Of a DNA stretch of 64,000 bases, positions 53,598 to 63,131 are shown in pieces. The DNA lies in assembly GCF_010667575.1 (NCBI RefSeq), contig NZ_JAABNT010000005.1, positions 62,001 to 126,000 on the forward strand, written 5' to 3'. The position numbers and the translations under genes were made by a program. Numbering within the stretch: the stretch's first letter is position 1; every line of letters starts with the position of its first letter. The DNA comes from Sulfitobacter sediminilitoris (lineage in GTDB: Bacteria; Pseudomonadota; Alphaproteobacteria; Rhodobacterales; Rhodobacteraceae). The notes beneath the pieces were generated by a model. It searched no databases. It was given only the letters and a program-made list of their open reading frames with translations, and was not told where the DNA came from.

Positions 53598-54872
53598 ATG
53601 TCACAAACCGGCGTTCAGGCGCGCAGGGGGGCTGTGTCCCTTCTTGATCAGATCTTGGGTGATGAACCACGCCTGATGTCGGAATTGCTGGCTGGTGGGG
53701 TGCTTGAAAAACTGCCCCCTGATGACCGCGCCCGCGCCCAGCGTTTGGCGACAGAAACCCTGCGTGGTCTGGAACGTGCCGACCGTCTGCTGCAAAAACA
53801 CCTCAAGAAATATCCACCGCTGACTATTCACAATGTTCTACGCGTCGGCACCATTGAGCTGTGCCAAGGCGGTGCGGCACATGGTGTCGTCAACGCGATG
53901 GTCAATCTCGTGGCCCAGCATCCGCGCCTCAGCCATCTGAAGGGTCTGACCAACGCGGTTCTGCGGAAAATCGCCGCCGAAGGACCCGATGCGTGGGATG
54001 CTCTCCGCGCGCCGCGTCTGCCCAAATGGCTGCGCGGCCCGCTGATTGAAGCATGGGGTGCTGACGCGATGGCCGCAATGGAGATTGCGCATTTCAAAGG
54101 TGCGCCGCTGGACCTCACCGCCAAGACCGATCCGCAGGCTGTCGCTGAGGCGACCGGCGGCACACTTCTGCCCACAGGAACGGTGCGCATCACCAACCCC
54201 GGTCAGGTCTCCACCATGCCCGGCTATGAGGCAGGCGACTGGTGGGTGCAGGATGCGGCCGCAGCCTTGCCCGTGCGCATCCTTGACCCCAAGCCCGGTG
54301 AAGCGATCCTTGATCTCTGCGCCGCACCAGGCGGCAAAACGATGCAACTTGCCGCTGCGGGGGCCGATGTGACGGCGGTGGACGATTCCATTCCGCGCAT
54401 GGTCCGCGTGAAAGAGAACCTGTCGCGCACCGGCCTTGCCGCCAAGACGCTGACCAAGGACGCGCGCGCCGTCAAAGGCAGCTTTGATGCCATCCTTCTG
54501 GACGCGCCATGCTCAGCCACTGGTACGATCCGTCGCCACCCTGACCTGCCCTATGCCAAGGATGGATCCGAATTCGGCGCGCTGATCGAACTGCAGACCG
54601 AGTTGATTGACCATGCCTGGACATTGCTGAAACCCGGTGGCCGCATGGTCTTTTGCACCTGTAGCCTGCTCCCGGACGAGGGCGAAGTGCAGGTGGACGA
54701 GGCGCTTGAAAAACATCAGGACATGCAGGTGGACAGCAGCGTCCTTAGCCTGCCGGGCATAGACAGCAGCTGGATCACCACCGAAGGTGGGCTGCGCCTG
54801 CGCCCAGACTACTGGTCAGACTTTGGCGGGATGGACGGCTTTTACATCGCCTGTTTGCGCAAGGCAGGTTGA
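53598..54872 (+). CDS. rsmB: 16S rRNA (cytosine-967-C5)-methyltransferase RsmB
   Basis: A 424-residue RNA m5C methyltransferase. An N-terminal NusB-like helical domain (to about 140; RAQRLATETLRGLERADRLL, HPRLSHLKGLTNAVLRKI) precedes the SAM domain with LDLCAAPGGKTMQLA near 237, DAPCSATGTIRRHPD near 300 and catalytic VFCTCSLLPDEGE near 350. The target is inferred from the family. Its stop abuts that of the convergent PhnD-like gene with no gap. Confidence 0.92.
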   Translation: MSQTGVQARRGAVSLLDQILGDEPRLMSELLAGGVLEKLPPDDRARAQRLATETLRGLERADRLLQKHLKKYPPLTIHNVLRVGTIELCQGGAAHGVVNAMVNLVAQHPRLSHLKGLTNAVLRKIAAEGPDAWDALRAPRLPKWLRGPLIEAWGADAMAAMEIAHFKGAPLDLTAKTDPQAVAEATGGTLLPTGTVRITNPGQVSTMPGYEAGDWWVQDAAAALPVRILDPKPGEAILDLCAAPGGKTMQLAAAGADVTAVDDSIPRMVRVKENLSRTGLAAKTLTKDARAVKGSFDAILLDAPCSATGTIRRHPDLPYAKDGSEFGALIELQTELIDHAWTLLKPGGRMVFCTCSLLPDEGEVQVDEALEKHQDMQVDSSVLSLPGIDSSWITTEGGLRLRPDYWSDFGGMDGFYIACLRKAG

Positions 54873-55625
54873 TCAGTTGTCGCGCATTGGCGGGTTTGCG
54901 ATGGCAAGGTAGTCTGCCGCCTCAATGCTCACCAAGCCCCGCAGGGACAGGGTTTCCCTGTCGTCCGTAGCCAGTTGGGCAATCGCGTCAGAGACAGCGT
55001 CGAAAATCCGTGCCGCGTTCATGTTCAGTGCGGTGATATAAGGCAGACCCGGCGTGGCCGGTGTCCATTCCAGAACCCGCAGATGTCTTGCAAAATCGTC
55101 ATACCGCTCGATGAACCGCCACGTCACAGCGTCAATCGCAGCGATGTCCGCGTGCCCCTCGGCCACAGCCTTGGCCGACTTGATGTGCCCGCCGCTCTGT
55201 TCCCGGTTGGCGAACCAGAACCCATGCCTTTGCGCGACCGCATAAGGTGCTGCGTATCCGGATTGCGAGATTGTCTGATTATATGCAAACCGCGCATCCC
55301 GAAACGCCGCCAGATCAAGGCGCGCATCATCTGCCCGCACCACAATTGCGCTTCGATAATACCCCTGCGGGCATCCTTCGACGCCGAAATCAGGGGTGCC
55401 GACCAACTGAACCTTGCCATGCAGGCTCAAGCGGTAGGGCATCCCACAGGTTTGGCTCAGGATCAGATCGGGCGCCTCCCACACCGCGAACTCTTCAATG
55501 TCGTTCGACAGGGTCTCATGCGCATCAATCCCGCGTGCGGCCAATGAGTGCCGGATCAGCGCCCAATACCGCCTGTGGGCGGCCTCAAGCTCTGGTCTGG
55601 CGTACATCATCAGGCTGGCGATCAT
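54873..55625 (-). CDS. PhnD-like phosphate/phosphonate-binding-type protein
   Basis: A 250-residue periplasmic-binding-protein fold resembling PhnD: IASLMMYARPELEAAHRRYW at the start, DLILSQTCGMPYRLSLHGKV near 55, GYYRSAIVVRADD, and AKAVAEGHADIAAIDAVTWRF near 160. I see no signal peptide, so it seems cytoplasmic, and no permease or ATPase gene is nearby. It may sense or sequester a ligand rather than feed a transporter. The ligand is unknown. Confidence 0.82.
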   Translation of the reverse strand: MIASLMMYARPELEAAHRRYWALIRHSLAARGIDAHETLSNDIEEFAVWEAPDLILSQTCGMPYRLSLHGKVQLVGTPDFGVEGCPQGYYRSAIVVRADDARLDLAAFRDARFAYNQTISQSGYAAPYAVAQRHGFWFANREQSGGHIKSAKAVAEGHADIAAIDAVTWRFIERYDDFARHLRVLEWTPATPGLPYITALNMNAARIFDAVSDAIAQLATDDRETLSLRGLVSIEAADYLAIANPPMRDN

Positions 55626-55800
55626 CCGGGCCTCATCGGTTTCACTGCGTCGAAACCTAGCTTCAGGCGGGGTCAGACAACAGACGCAATACGACCAATC
55701 CCGCCGATTCTGTTTCTGGTCACCAAAAACCGGTGACTCCCACTTGCACCCGGTCTATGATCCCGCCAAACGCCAAAAGAGCGTCAAGGGCAGTCGATTT

Positions 55801-57549
55801 ATGGTCAACCTAACCACCCTGAAAGCGCGCCAGGCGCGGATTTTGAACGCGGTCCACGCGCGTCTTGCGACGCGTGCCAAGGCCAGCGTCAAGGGTTTCG
55901 TCTCGTCGCCAGAGCCGCGCACAATCGGATCTTTTGCACGTGGTCGGCAGCTGATTGCGGGCAATTATCTGTTTGCTGGCACGCTTATCAACGCACCCGG
56001 CCACAGTCTGTGGGACGTGACCCCGCCTGACACTGCCTATGCGGCTGAATTGCAGGGGTTTGCATGGCTCGATGACCTCGCCGCCGTGGGTGACATTGCC
56101 GCAAGACAGGCGGCACAGACATGGCTCTGGGAATGGATCGACCGCTTTGGCAAAGGGCGCGGACCGGGGTGGAGCCCGGATCTGACCGGTCGCCGTCTCA
56201 TCCGGTGGATCAATCACGCGATTTTTGTACTGCGCGGTCAGGAATCCGAACAAAGCAGAGCCTTCTATCGTTCGCTGGAACAGCAAACCCTTTTCCTGTC
56301 GCGCCGCTGGCGGGGCGCGGCCCCGGGGTTGCCACGTTTCGAGGCGCTGACGGGATTGATCTACGCGGGCCTTTCCCTTGAGGGACAAGAAGCGCTTGCC
56401 GGCCCCGCGATCAGGGCATTGGCCCGCGAATGCAAAAGCCAGATTGACGCGCAGGGCGGTTTGCCTACACGCAACCCCGAAGAACTGCTGGCGGTTTTCA
56501 CGCTGCTGACCTGGGCGGCGGCGGCGCTTAGTGACGCAGGGCGCGGCACGCCCACCGAGCACCTTGAAGCCATTGAGCGCATCGCGCCCACCCTGCGCTC
56601 CCTGCGGCACTCGGATGGGGCGCTGGCCCGTTTCCACGGTGGCGGACGCGGCATCGAAGGGTGGCTGGATCACGCGTTGGCAGCCAGCGGCGTCAAGGGC
56701 GGTCAACCCAGCGGGCTGGCGATGGGATATGCGCGCCTGTCGGGGGGGCGTACCAGCATCGTCGTTGATGCCGCTGCTCCTCCGACCGGGCCCGCCTCTG
56801 CAAACGCCCACGCCTCGACGCTCGCGTTTGAACTGACGTCCGGTCGTCGTCCGCTGATCGTGAACTGCGGCTCAGGCTCTTCTTTTGGTCTGGACTGGCG
56901 CAGGGCAGGGCGCGCCACCCCGTCGCACTCCACGCTCAGCCTTGGCGGCTATTCCAGCGCCCGGCTGGCTGACCCGGACCCGGCAACCGGCTATGAGGCG
57001 TTGATCAACACGCCAAAACACGTGCCTGTGGAAATATCGCCCATCACGGACGGCATTCGCTTTCAGGGCGGGCATGACGGCTACGTTCCTTCCCATGGCC
57101 TGACCCACGCGCGTACCTTGGAACTGACGCTTGATGGCCGGGGCCTCGCGGGCGAAGACATGCTGTTTGCCATGGAAGATGCCGACAAACGCCGTTTTGA
57201 CGCGGCGCTTGACGCGGGCAAGCTCAAGGGAATCCGGTTCGATATCCGCTTTCATCTGCACCCGGACGTGGACGCAACACTGGACCTTGGCGGCGCGGCC
57301 GTCTCGATGGCGCTCAAAAGCGGTGAGGTCTGGGTGTTTCGCCACGACGGTGTCCACAACCTGACTCTTGAACCGGGCGCCTATCTTGAGACGACACGTC
57401 TGAAACCCCGAGCCGCGCAGCAGATCGTGCTGTCTGGCATGGCCTTTACCTATGCCACCCGTGTCCGGTGGTCCTTGTCCAAAGCGCAGGAAACTGCGAT
57501 TGGCGTGCGTGACTTGTCCATGGACGAGCCGTACCTGGAAGAAATCTGA
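55801..57549 (+). CDS. Heparinase II/III-family protein
   Basis: A 582-residue protein. The N-terminal half is an alpha/alpha toroid ([38 protein letters not shown]) and the C-terminal half a beta-sandwich ([31 protein letters not shown], near 350-385) as in heparinase II/III-like lyases that cut uronic-acid polymers. No signal peptide is seen, so the true substrate is unclear. In Rhodobacterales a homologue commonly lies between rsmB and purH, as here. The start at 55801 ([10 protein letters not shown]) is chosen over one at 55498, which runs antisense to the PhnD-like gene. Confidence 0.88.
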   Translation: MVNLTTLKARQARILNAVHARLATRAKASVKGFVSSPEPRTIGSFARGRQLIAGNYLFAGTLINAPGHSLWDVTPPDTAYAAELQGFAWLDDLAAVGDIAARQAAQTWLWEWIDRFGKGRGPGWSPDLTGRRLIRWINHAIFVLRGQESEQSRAFYRSLEQQTLFLSRRWRGAAPGLPRFEALTGLIYAGLSLEGQEALAGPAIRALARECKSQIDAQGGLPTRNPEELLAVFTLLTWAAAALSDAGRGTPTEHLEAIERIAPTLRSLRHSDGALARFHGGGRGIEGWLDHALAASGVKGGQPSGLAMGYARLSGGRTSIVVDAAAPPTGPASANAHASTLAFELTSGRRPLIVNCGSGSSFGLDWRRAGRATPSHSTLSLGGYSSARLADPDPATGYEALINTPKHVPVEISPITDGIRFQGGHDGYVPSHGLTHARTLELTLDGRGLAGEDMLFAMEDADKRRFDAALDAGKLKGIRFDIRFHLHPDVDATLDLGGAAVSMALKSGEVWVFRHDGVHNLTLEPGAYLETTRLKPRAAQQIVLSGMAFTYATRVRWSLSKAQETAIGVRDLSMDEPYLEEI

Positions 57550-57565
57550 CCGAAGGACCCGAAAA

Positions 57566-59152
57566 ATGCCCGATCTCGTAGCCGTCAAACGCGCCCTGCT
57601 TTCCGTTTCCGACAAGACCGGACTGGAGGGTCTGGGCAAGGCGCTGGCCGGTCACGGCGTCGAATTGCTGAGCACCGGGGGCACGGCAAAGGCACTGCGC
57701 GACGCAGGGCTTGAGGTCAAGGACGTGGCCGAGGTCACAGGTTTTCCCGAGATGATGGATGGTCGCGTGAAAACGCTGCATCCGGTCGTCCATGGCGGTT
57801 TGCTGGCGTTGCGTGACAACGATGACCACGTGGCGGCGATGAACGAACATAACATCGGTGGCATCGACCTTGTTGTGGTCAATCTCTATCCCTTCGAGGC
57901 GACGGTGGCCAAAGGTGCGGCATACGACGAGGTGATCGAAAACATCGACATCGGCGGTCCGGCCATGATCCGCTCAGCAGCCAAGAACCACGGTTTCGTC
58001 AACGTTGTTGTTGACGTCGAAGACTATGCCGCCGTGATCGAGGAAATGTCCGCCAACGATGGCGCGACAGCCTATGCCCTGCGCCAGCGCCTTGCCCAAA
58101 CCGCCTATGCCCGGACCACGGCCTATGACACCGCTGTCAGCACCTGGATGGCGGGGCAGGTCGATGGCACACCGCGCCGCCGCACCTTTGGCGGCACGCT
58201 GGCGCAAACGCTCCGCTACGGCGAGAACCCGCATCAGTCTGCTGCCTTCTACACCGATGGCTCGAACCGCCCCGGCGTGGCCACAGCAAGGCAGCATCAG
58301 GGCAAGGAACTCAGCTACAACAACATCAACGACACCGACGCGGCCTTTGAACTGGTCAGTGAATTCGCCCCCGATGCTGGTCCCGCCTGCGCGATTATCA
58401 AACACGCCAACCCCTGCGGTGTGGCAACAGGCAAGACCCTGACCGAGGCCTATACCCGCGCCTTCGACTGCGACCGCACCTCCGCCTTCGGTGGCATCAT
58501 CGCATTGAACCAACCCCTTGACGGTGAAACCGCCGAGGCCATCTCGGGCATCTTTACCGAAGTCGTCATCGCTCCCGGTGCGGACGCCGACGCGATCGAA
58601 GTCTTCTCCAAAAAGAAAAATCTCCGCCTGCTGACCACCGACGGTCTGGCCGACCCCACCGCCGCGCAGCTGACAGCGCGGCAGGTGTCCGGCGGCTGGC
58701 TGGTGCAGGACAAGGACGTGGGCCGCATCACCCGCGACGATCTCAGGGTCGTGACCAAGCGCGCGCCTTCCGAGCAGGAACTGAACGACATGCTGTTCGC
58801 ATGGACCGTCGCCAAACACGTCAAATCCAACGCCATCATCTACGTCAAGGATGGTGCCACCGTCGGCGTCGGTGCCGGACAGATGAGCCGCGTGGACAGC
58901 ACCCGCATCGCCGCCCGCAAGGCACAGGACATGGCCGAAGCGATGGGCCTGCCCGCACCGCTGACCCAAGGGTCCGTTGTCGCGTCTGACGCGTTCTTCC
59001 CCTTTGCCGATGGCCTGATCACCGCTGCCAAGGCCGGGGCGACCGCGCTGATCCAACCGGGCGGCTCCATGCGCGACGACGAAGTGATCGCCGCGGCAGA
59101 TGAGGCAGGACTGGCGATGGTCTTTACCGGCATGCGCCATTTCCGGCACTGA
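57566..59152 (+). CDS. purH: Bifunctional AICAR formyltransferase / IMP cyclohydrolase
   Basis: A 528-residue enzyme for the last two steps of purine synthesis. The N-terminal IMP cyclohydrolase opens [21 protein letters not shown] and has [13 protein letters not shown]; the C-terminal formyltransferase has the Lys-His pair ([12 protein letters not shown], near 277), FGGIIALN and [10 protein letters not shown]. Length is standard. It starts 16 bp after the heparinase-like gene, with GAAGGACC as ribosome site, and is followed by lspA after 8 bp. Confidence 0.97.
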   Translation: MPDLVAVKRALLSVSDKTGLEGLGKALAGHGVELLSTGGTAKALRDAGLEVKDVAEVTGFPEMMDGRVKTLHPVVHGGLLALRDNDDHVAAMNEHNIGGIDLVVVNLYPFEATVAKGAAYDEVIENIDIGGPAMIRSAAKNHGFVNVVVDVEDYAAVIEEMSANDGATAYALRQRLAQTAYARTTAYDTAVSTWMAGQVDGTPRRRTFGGTLAQTLRYGENPHQSAAFYTDGSNRPGVATARQHQGKELSYNNINDTDAAFELVSEFAPDAGPACAIIKHANPCGVATGKTLTEAYTRAFDCDRTSAFGGIIALNQPLDGETAEAISGIFTEVVIAPGADADAIEVFSKKKNLRLLTTDGLADPTAAQLTARQVSGGWLVQDKDVGRITRDDLRVVTKRAPSEQELNDMLFAWTVAKHVKSNAIIYVKDGATVGVGAGQMSRVDSTRIAARKAQDMAEAMGLPAPLTQGSVVASDAFFPFADGLITAAKAGATALIQPGGSMRDDEVIAAADEAGLAMVFTGMRHFRH

Positions 59153-59160
59153 TCACCGCG

Positions 59161-59649
59161 ATGCGTCTTCTTACCATCTCAGCCATTGCGGCCTTTCTGA
59201 TCGACCAGATCAGCAAATATGTGGTGATCCACATGTGGCAGCTTTGGCGGGTGCGCGAGATCGACGTTCTGCCCCCGGTTCTGAATTTTCGCTACGGCGA
59301 GAATCGGGGCATCAACTTTGGGCTCGGTGACGGCATCAGCGTCTGGGTGTTGATCATCCTTGCCGTCGTCATCTCACTTGGCGTGCTGATCTGGGCGTGG
59401 CGCGCCAAGCTGCGCCGCATCGCGATGATTTCTGCCGGTTTGCTGATCGGCGGTGCGATTGCCAACGTGCTTGACCGTCTGATCTATGGCTACGTGCTCG
59501 ACTTTCTCAACAACTCCTGCTGCGGGTTCAACAACCCGTTTGTCTACAATGTTGCCGATGTCTTTATCTTCGCCGGAGCAATCGGTCTGATCTTCTTTGG
59601 CGATGACACCCGAAAGCCCGCCAAAGCAGGTGGCAAAAAACCTAAGTGA
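59161..59649 (+). CDS. lspA: Lipoprotein signal peptidase
   Basis: A 162-residue integral inner-membrane aspartic peptidase with four hydrophobic segments. The catalytic pair is Asp114 in YGYVLDFL and Asp133 in [11 protein letters not shown], with [11 protein letters not shown] and NVLDRL also present. It cuts prolipoproteins before the lipidated Cys; several such substrates are encoded in this window (LptE, the DUF3576 and DUF3035 proteins, the lytic transglycosylase). The gene follows purH by 8 bp and leads into a run of envelope genes. Confidence 0.95.
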   Translation: MRLLTISAIAAFLIDQISKYVVIHMWQLWRVREIDVLPPVLNFRYGENRGINFGLGDGISVWVLIILAVVISLGVLIWAWRAKLRRIAMISAGLLIGGAIANVLDRLIYGYVLDFLNNSCCGFNNPFVYNVADVFIFAGAIGLIFFGDDTRKPAKAGGKKPK

Positions 59650-59701
59650 CATTGCCCGTCCGACTGCGATATCACGGGGGCAACCGGAACGGAGACGATA
59701 C

Positions 59702-60205
59702 ATGCGCCGCACCCTTTTGCTTCTCCTGATCCCGCTGGTCCTTGGGGCCTGCGCCAACAAGGGTCTGCGGGACTTGCAGAACACTTCGGACGGGCCGGAT
59801 GAATTCATGATCCAGCCGTCCAAGCCGCTTGAAGCACCGCCCAGCTACAAGGAATTGCCGACCCCTACACCGGGACAGGCAAACCTGACTGATCGCTCCG
59901 CGCTAAACGAAGGCATCACGGCATTCGGTGGCCGGGTTGAGGCGGCAAATGGGGGTATCCCTGCAAGTGACGGCGCGCTGGTGCAGCACGTCAGCCGTCT
60001 GGGGGTCGCGGCCAACATCCGCGAGGAACTCGCTGAACGCGACGCACTGTTCCGCAAGCGCAAGGCGCGTTTCACACAGATCCGGATCGTGCCCGTGGAC
60101 CGCTACAATCAGGCTTACCGCCGCGAAGCATTGGATGCCGACCTCGAAGCGGCGCGCTGGCGCCGTGCAGGGGCACGCACACCTTCGGCACCTCCGGCGC
60201 AGTAG
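59702..60205 (+). CDS. DUF3035 family lipoprotein
   Basis: A 167-residue lipoprotein with lipobox PLVLGAC (Cys17). The mature part has GPDEFMIQPSKPLEAPPSYKELPTPTPG, the mark of the DUF3035 family (unknown function), and a basic C-terminal tail (RRAGARTPSAPPAQ). It should be in the outer membrane. ACGGAGACG precedes the ATG at 59702; the longer frame overlaps lspA. The lspA-DUF3035-M16-M16 order suggests a common envelope role. Confidence 0.87.
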   Translation: MRRTLLLLLIPLVLGACANKGLRDLQNTSDGPDEFMIQPSKPLEAPPSYKELPTPTPGQANLTDRSALNEGITAFGGRVEAANGGIPASDGALVQHVSRLGVAANIREELAERDALFRKRKARFTQIRIVPVDRYNQAYRREALDADLEAARWRRAGARTPSAPPAQ

Positions 60206-60307
60206 GGGCGGGACGCAATACCGCACCTTACAAATTTGTCATTTGCCTTGAATGTCGCGGGCCTGCACGTACCTCTTTGCAAGATGCGACAACCTAAAGG
60301 ACGAACC

Positions 60308-61651
60308 ATGTTCAGATTGCCGAAACTGACGGCCCTTTTGGCGTTCCTGCTTGCGCCCGTTGCGGCGCTTGCCAGCGATAACGAAGCGGTTACGTACTTC
60401 AAGCTAGATAACGGCATGGAAGTCGTCGTGGTCGAAGACCACCGCGCGCCTGCCGTACAGCAAATGGTCTGGTATCGTGCCGGATCAGCGGATGAGCCCA
60501 AGGGATCGTCCGGCGTGGCGCATTTTCTTGAGCACCTGCTGTTCAAAGCCACCGACAAGATGGAAGCCGGTGAATTCTCGGCCACTGTTGCCCTGAATGG
60601 CGGACGCGATAACGCATTCACCAGCTATGACTACACCGCCTATTTTCAGCGTGTCGCCGCCGACCGGCTTGAGCTGATGATGGAAATGGAAGCGGACAGG
60701 ATGAAAAACATCCGCCTGACGCCAGAGAATATCCGAACCGAACGCGATGTGATCCTTGAAGAGCGCAACCAACGGACCGACAATTCCCCCGGTGCCCTGT
60801 TTAACGAACAGGTGAACGCGGCGCAGTACCTGAACCATCGTTATGGCACGCCGGTCATCGGCTGGCGGCACGAGATGGAGGAACTTGACCTGGACGACGC
60901 GCTGTCGTTCTACGAGACCTACTATTCACCAAACAACGCGATCCTTGTTGTTTCTGGCGATGTGGACCCCGAAGAGGTCCGCACACTGGCAGAAAAGTAT
61001 TACGGCGTGATCCCGGCAAACCCCGACTTGCCAGAACGCATTCGCACGCAAGAGCCACCTCAGACCGCTGAGCGTCGCTTGGTTTTCCGTGATGCGCGGG
61101 TCGCTCAACCCTATGTGACGCGGTCTTACCTCGCGCCAGAGCGTGATCCGGGCGATCAGGAAAAAGCTGCGGCGCTCACGATCCTTTCGGAGATACTGGG
61201 CGGCGGCACCACGTCATACCTTGCTGAAAAGCTTCAGTTTGACACCCAGATCGCGACCTATACCGGTGCGTTCTACAACGGCGGGTCGCTTGACGACACG
61301 ACGTTTGATTTTGCGGTCGTCCCTGCCGCTGGCGTGACGCTGCAAGAGGCCGAAGATGCGCTGGACGCCGCCTTGCAAAGCTTCCTCGAAACCGGCGTTG
61401 ATGCCGACCAGCTTGCCCGTATCAAACTGCAAATACGTGCAGACCAGATCTATGCCCGTGACGATGCGGAACGTGTTGCCAACCGCTATGGCCGCGCGCT
61501 TGCCATCGGGCTGACGGTGGCGGACGTGCAGGCATGGCCGGGTATTCTGGATGCGGTCACAGCGGACGACATCATGCAGGCTGCGCGTGATGTTTTTGAC
61601 AGGCGCACGTCCGTTACCGGATGGCTGATGAAAGAGGAGGTCACGCAATGA
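60308..61651 (+). CDS. M16 family zinc peptidase (catalytic)
   Basis: A 447-residue exported metallopeptidase. A signal peptide ends near ALAS (residue 23). The inverted zinc motif is HFLEH (His72, Glu75, His76) with the third ligand Glu in NIRTERDVILEE near residue 146. The second M16 half has EILGGGTTSYLAEKL. It should degrade peptides or processed signal segments in the periplasm. The partner gene starts in its stop (ATGA), so they probably form a heterodimer as in mitochondrial processing peptidase. Confidence 0.93.
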   Translation: MFRLPKLTALLAFLLAPVAALASDNEAVTYFKLDNGMEVVVVEDHRAPAVQQMVWYRAGSADEPKGSSGVAHFLEHLLFKATDKMEAGEFSATVALNGGRDNAFTSYDYTAYFQRVAADRLELMMEMEADRMKNIRLTPENIRTERDVILEERNQRTDNSPGALFNEQVNAAQYLNHRYGTPVIGWRHEMEELDLDDALSFYETYYSPNNAILVVSGDVDPEEVRTLAEKYYGVIPANPDLPERIRTQEPPQTAERRLVFRDARVAQPYVTRSYLAPERDPGDQEKAAALTILSEILGGGTTSYLAEKLQFDTQIATYTGAFYNGGSLDDTTFDFAVVPAAGVTLQEAEDALDAALQSFLETGVDADQLARIKLQIRADQIYARDDAERVANRYGRALAIGLTVADVQAWPGILDAVTADDIMQAARDVFDRRTSVTGWLMKEEVTQ

Positions 61652-62964
61652 GACTGATCTACGCCCTTATCCTGACATGCCTTGCCAGCCTGCCTGCGCG
61701 GGCCGAGGTCGACATTCAGGAAGTCACCAGCCCCGGCGGCCTGACCGCATGGTTGGTCGAAGAACCGTCGATCCCGTTTGTTGCCCTCGAAATCCGCTTT
61801 CGCGGCGGCGCATCGCTGGATGATCCTGAAAAGCGTGGCGCCATCAACCTGATGACTGCGTTATTGGAAGAAGGGGCCGCCGATATGGACGCACGCGCCT
61901 TTGCCCAAGCGCAAGAGGAACTGGCGACCAGCTTCGGCTTTGACGTTGACCGCGACGCGGTTTCGATCTCTGCCCGTTTTCTGACCGAAAACCGCGATGC
62001 ATCCATCGACCTGCTGCGCGATGCGCTGACGCAACCGCGCTTTGACGCCGAAGCCATCGAACGTGTGCGCGGGCAGGTGCTGTCGATCATTCAATCCGAC
62101 CAGAAAGACCCCAACGACATCGCCAGCGAGACCTTTGCCAGGATCGCCTATGGCGATCATCCTTACGCCTATTCGATAAATGGAACGATCGACAGTGTCA
62201 CTGCGCTGACCCGTGACGATTTGATCGCGGCGCACAAGGCAGTCTTGGCACGCGACCGCATCTACATTGGCGCGGTTGGTGACATTACCCCCGAAGAACT
62301 CGGGCCGCTGCTGGATGACTTGTTAGGTGCATTGCCGGAAACCGGCGCGCCGATGCCACCGCAGGCCAATGTCACCATTCCGGCAGGTATTACAGTCGTG
62401 GATTTCCCCACGCCGCAGTCCGTCGCGCTCTTCGGACAGCCTGGCATTGCGCAGGACGACCCTGATTTCTTTACCGCTCTGGTCCTGAATCAAGTCCTGG
62501 GCGGCGGTGGGTTCGAAAGCCGCCTTATGGATGAGGTTCGCGAAAAGCGTGGCCTGACCTACGGCGTGTATTCCTATCTGGCGAGCCGCGATCTGGCGAA
62601 TGTCTACATGGGGTCGGTCAGTTCTTCGAACGACCGCATCGCCGAAGCCATCTCCGTGATCCGCGAAGAATGGGAAAAGGCGGCGGCCGAAGGCCTGTCA
62701 GAGAAGGAACTGCAGGACGCCACGACCTATATCACCGGGGCCTATCCGCTGCGGTTTGACGGAAATGGTCCGATTGCCAACATCCTTGTCGGAATGCAGA
62801 TGCTGGGCCTGCCCATCGACTATATCGCCACCCGCAATGACAAGGTCGAAGCGGTGACGCTGGACGACGTAAAGCGGGTCGCGGATGAACTGCTTGACCC
62901 CGAAGGTCTGCATTTCGTGGTCGTGGGTCAGCCCGTGGGCCTAGAGACAACTGTGGGTGAATAG
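61648..62964 (+). CDS. M16 family protein lacking the zinc motif (partner subunit)
   Basis: A 438-residue exported protein with signal peptide (LIYALILTCLASLPARA). It has the M16 fold (FRGGASLDDPEKRGAINLMTALLEEG, and VLGGGGFESRLMDEVREKRGLTYGVYSYL in the second half), but the HxxEH position reads NLMTALL, so it cannot bind zinc. Such non-catalytic subunits carry the substrate-positioning R/Y pair. It is coupled to the catalytic gene by a 4-base overlap and closed by a terminator. Confidence 0.92.
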   Translation: MRLIYALILTCLASLPARAEVDIQEVTSPGGLTAWLVEEPSIPFVALEIRFRGGASLDDPEKRGAINLMTALLEEGAADMDARAFAQAQEELATSFGFDVDRDAVSISARFLTENRDASIDLLRDALTQPRFDAEAIERVRGQVLSIIQSDQKDPNDIASETFARIAYGDHPYAYSINGTIDSVTALTRDDLIAAHKAVLARDRIYIGAVGDITPEELGPLLDDLLGALPETGAPMPPQANVTIPAGITVVDFPTPQSVALFGQPGIAQDDPDFFTALVLNQVLGGGGFESRLMDEVREKRGLTYGVYSYLASRDLANVYMGSVSSSNDRIAEAISVIREEWEKAAAEGLSEKELQDATTYITGAYPLRFDGNGPIANILVGMQMLGLPIDYIATRNDKVEAVTLDDVKRVADELLDPEGLHFVVVGQPVGLETTVGE

Positions 62965-63009
62965 AAGGTAAATGGGTCCATCAAGACCTTGAGAAGTAAC
63001 AAGTTAGAA

Positions 63010-63039
63010 GGGCTGTCCCCGCAGGGACAGCCCTTTTTT
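63010..63039 (+). terminator. Rho-independent terminator after the M16 pair
   Basis: Perfect 10-bp arms GGGCTGTCCC (63010-63019) and GGGACAGCCC (63024-63033), CGCA loop, then six T residues. It lies 45 bp after the second M16 gene. Confidence 0.93.
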
Positions 63040-63131
63040 GATTGTCTTTCAAAGAAACGGAAGCGACGCAGCGGCGGTTGTCCAAGTGGTCCATCGGCAA
63101 GCGTGATAACGCCCAGACGGCCCCTTGTCCG

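Noticed and set aside
57974-59149. A 391-residue minus-strand frame
   Set aside because: Antisense shadow of purH.
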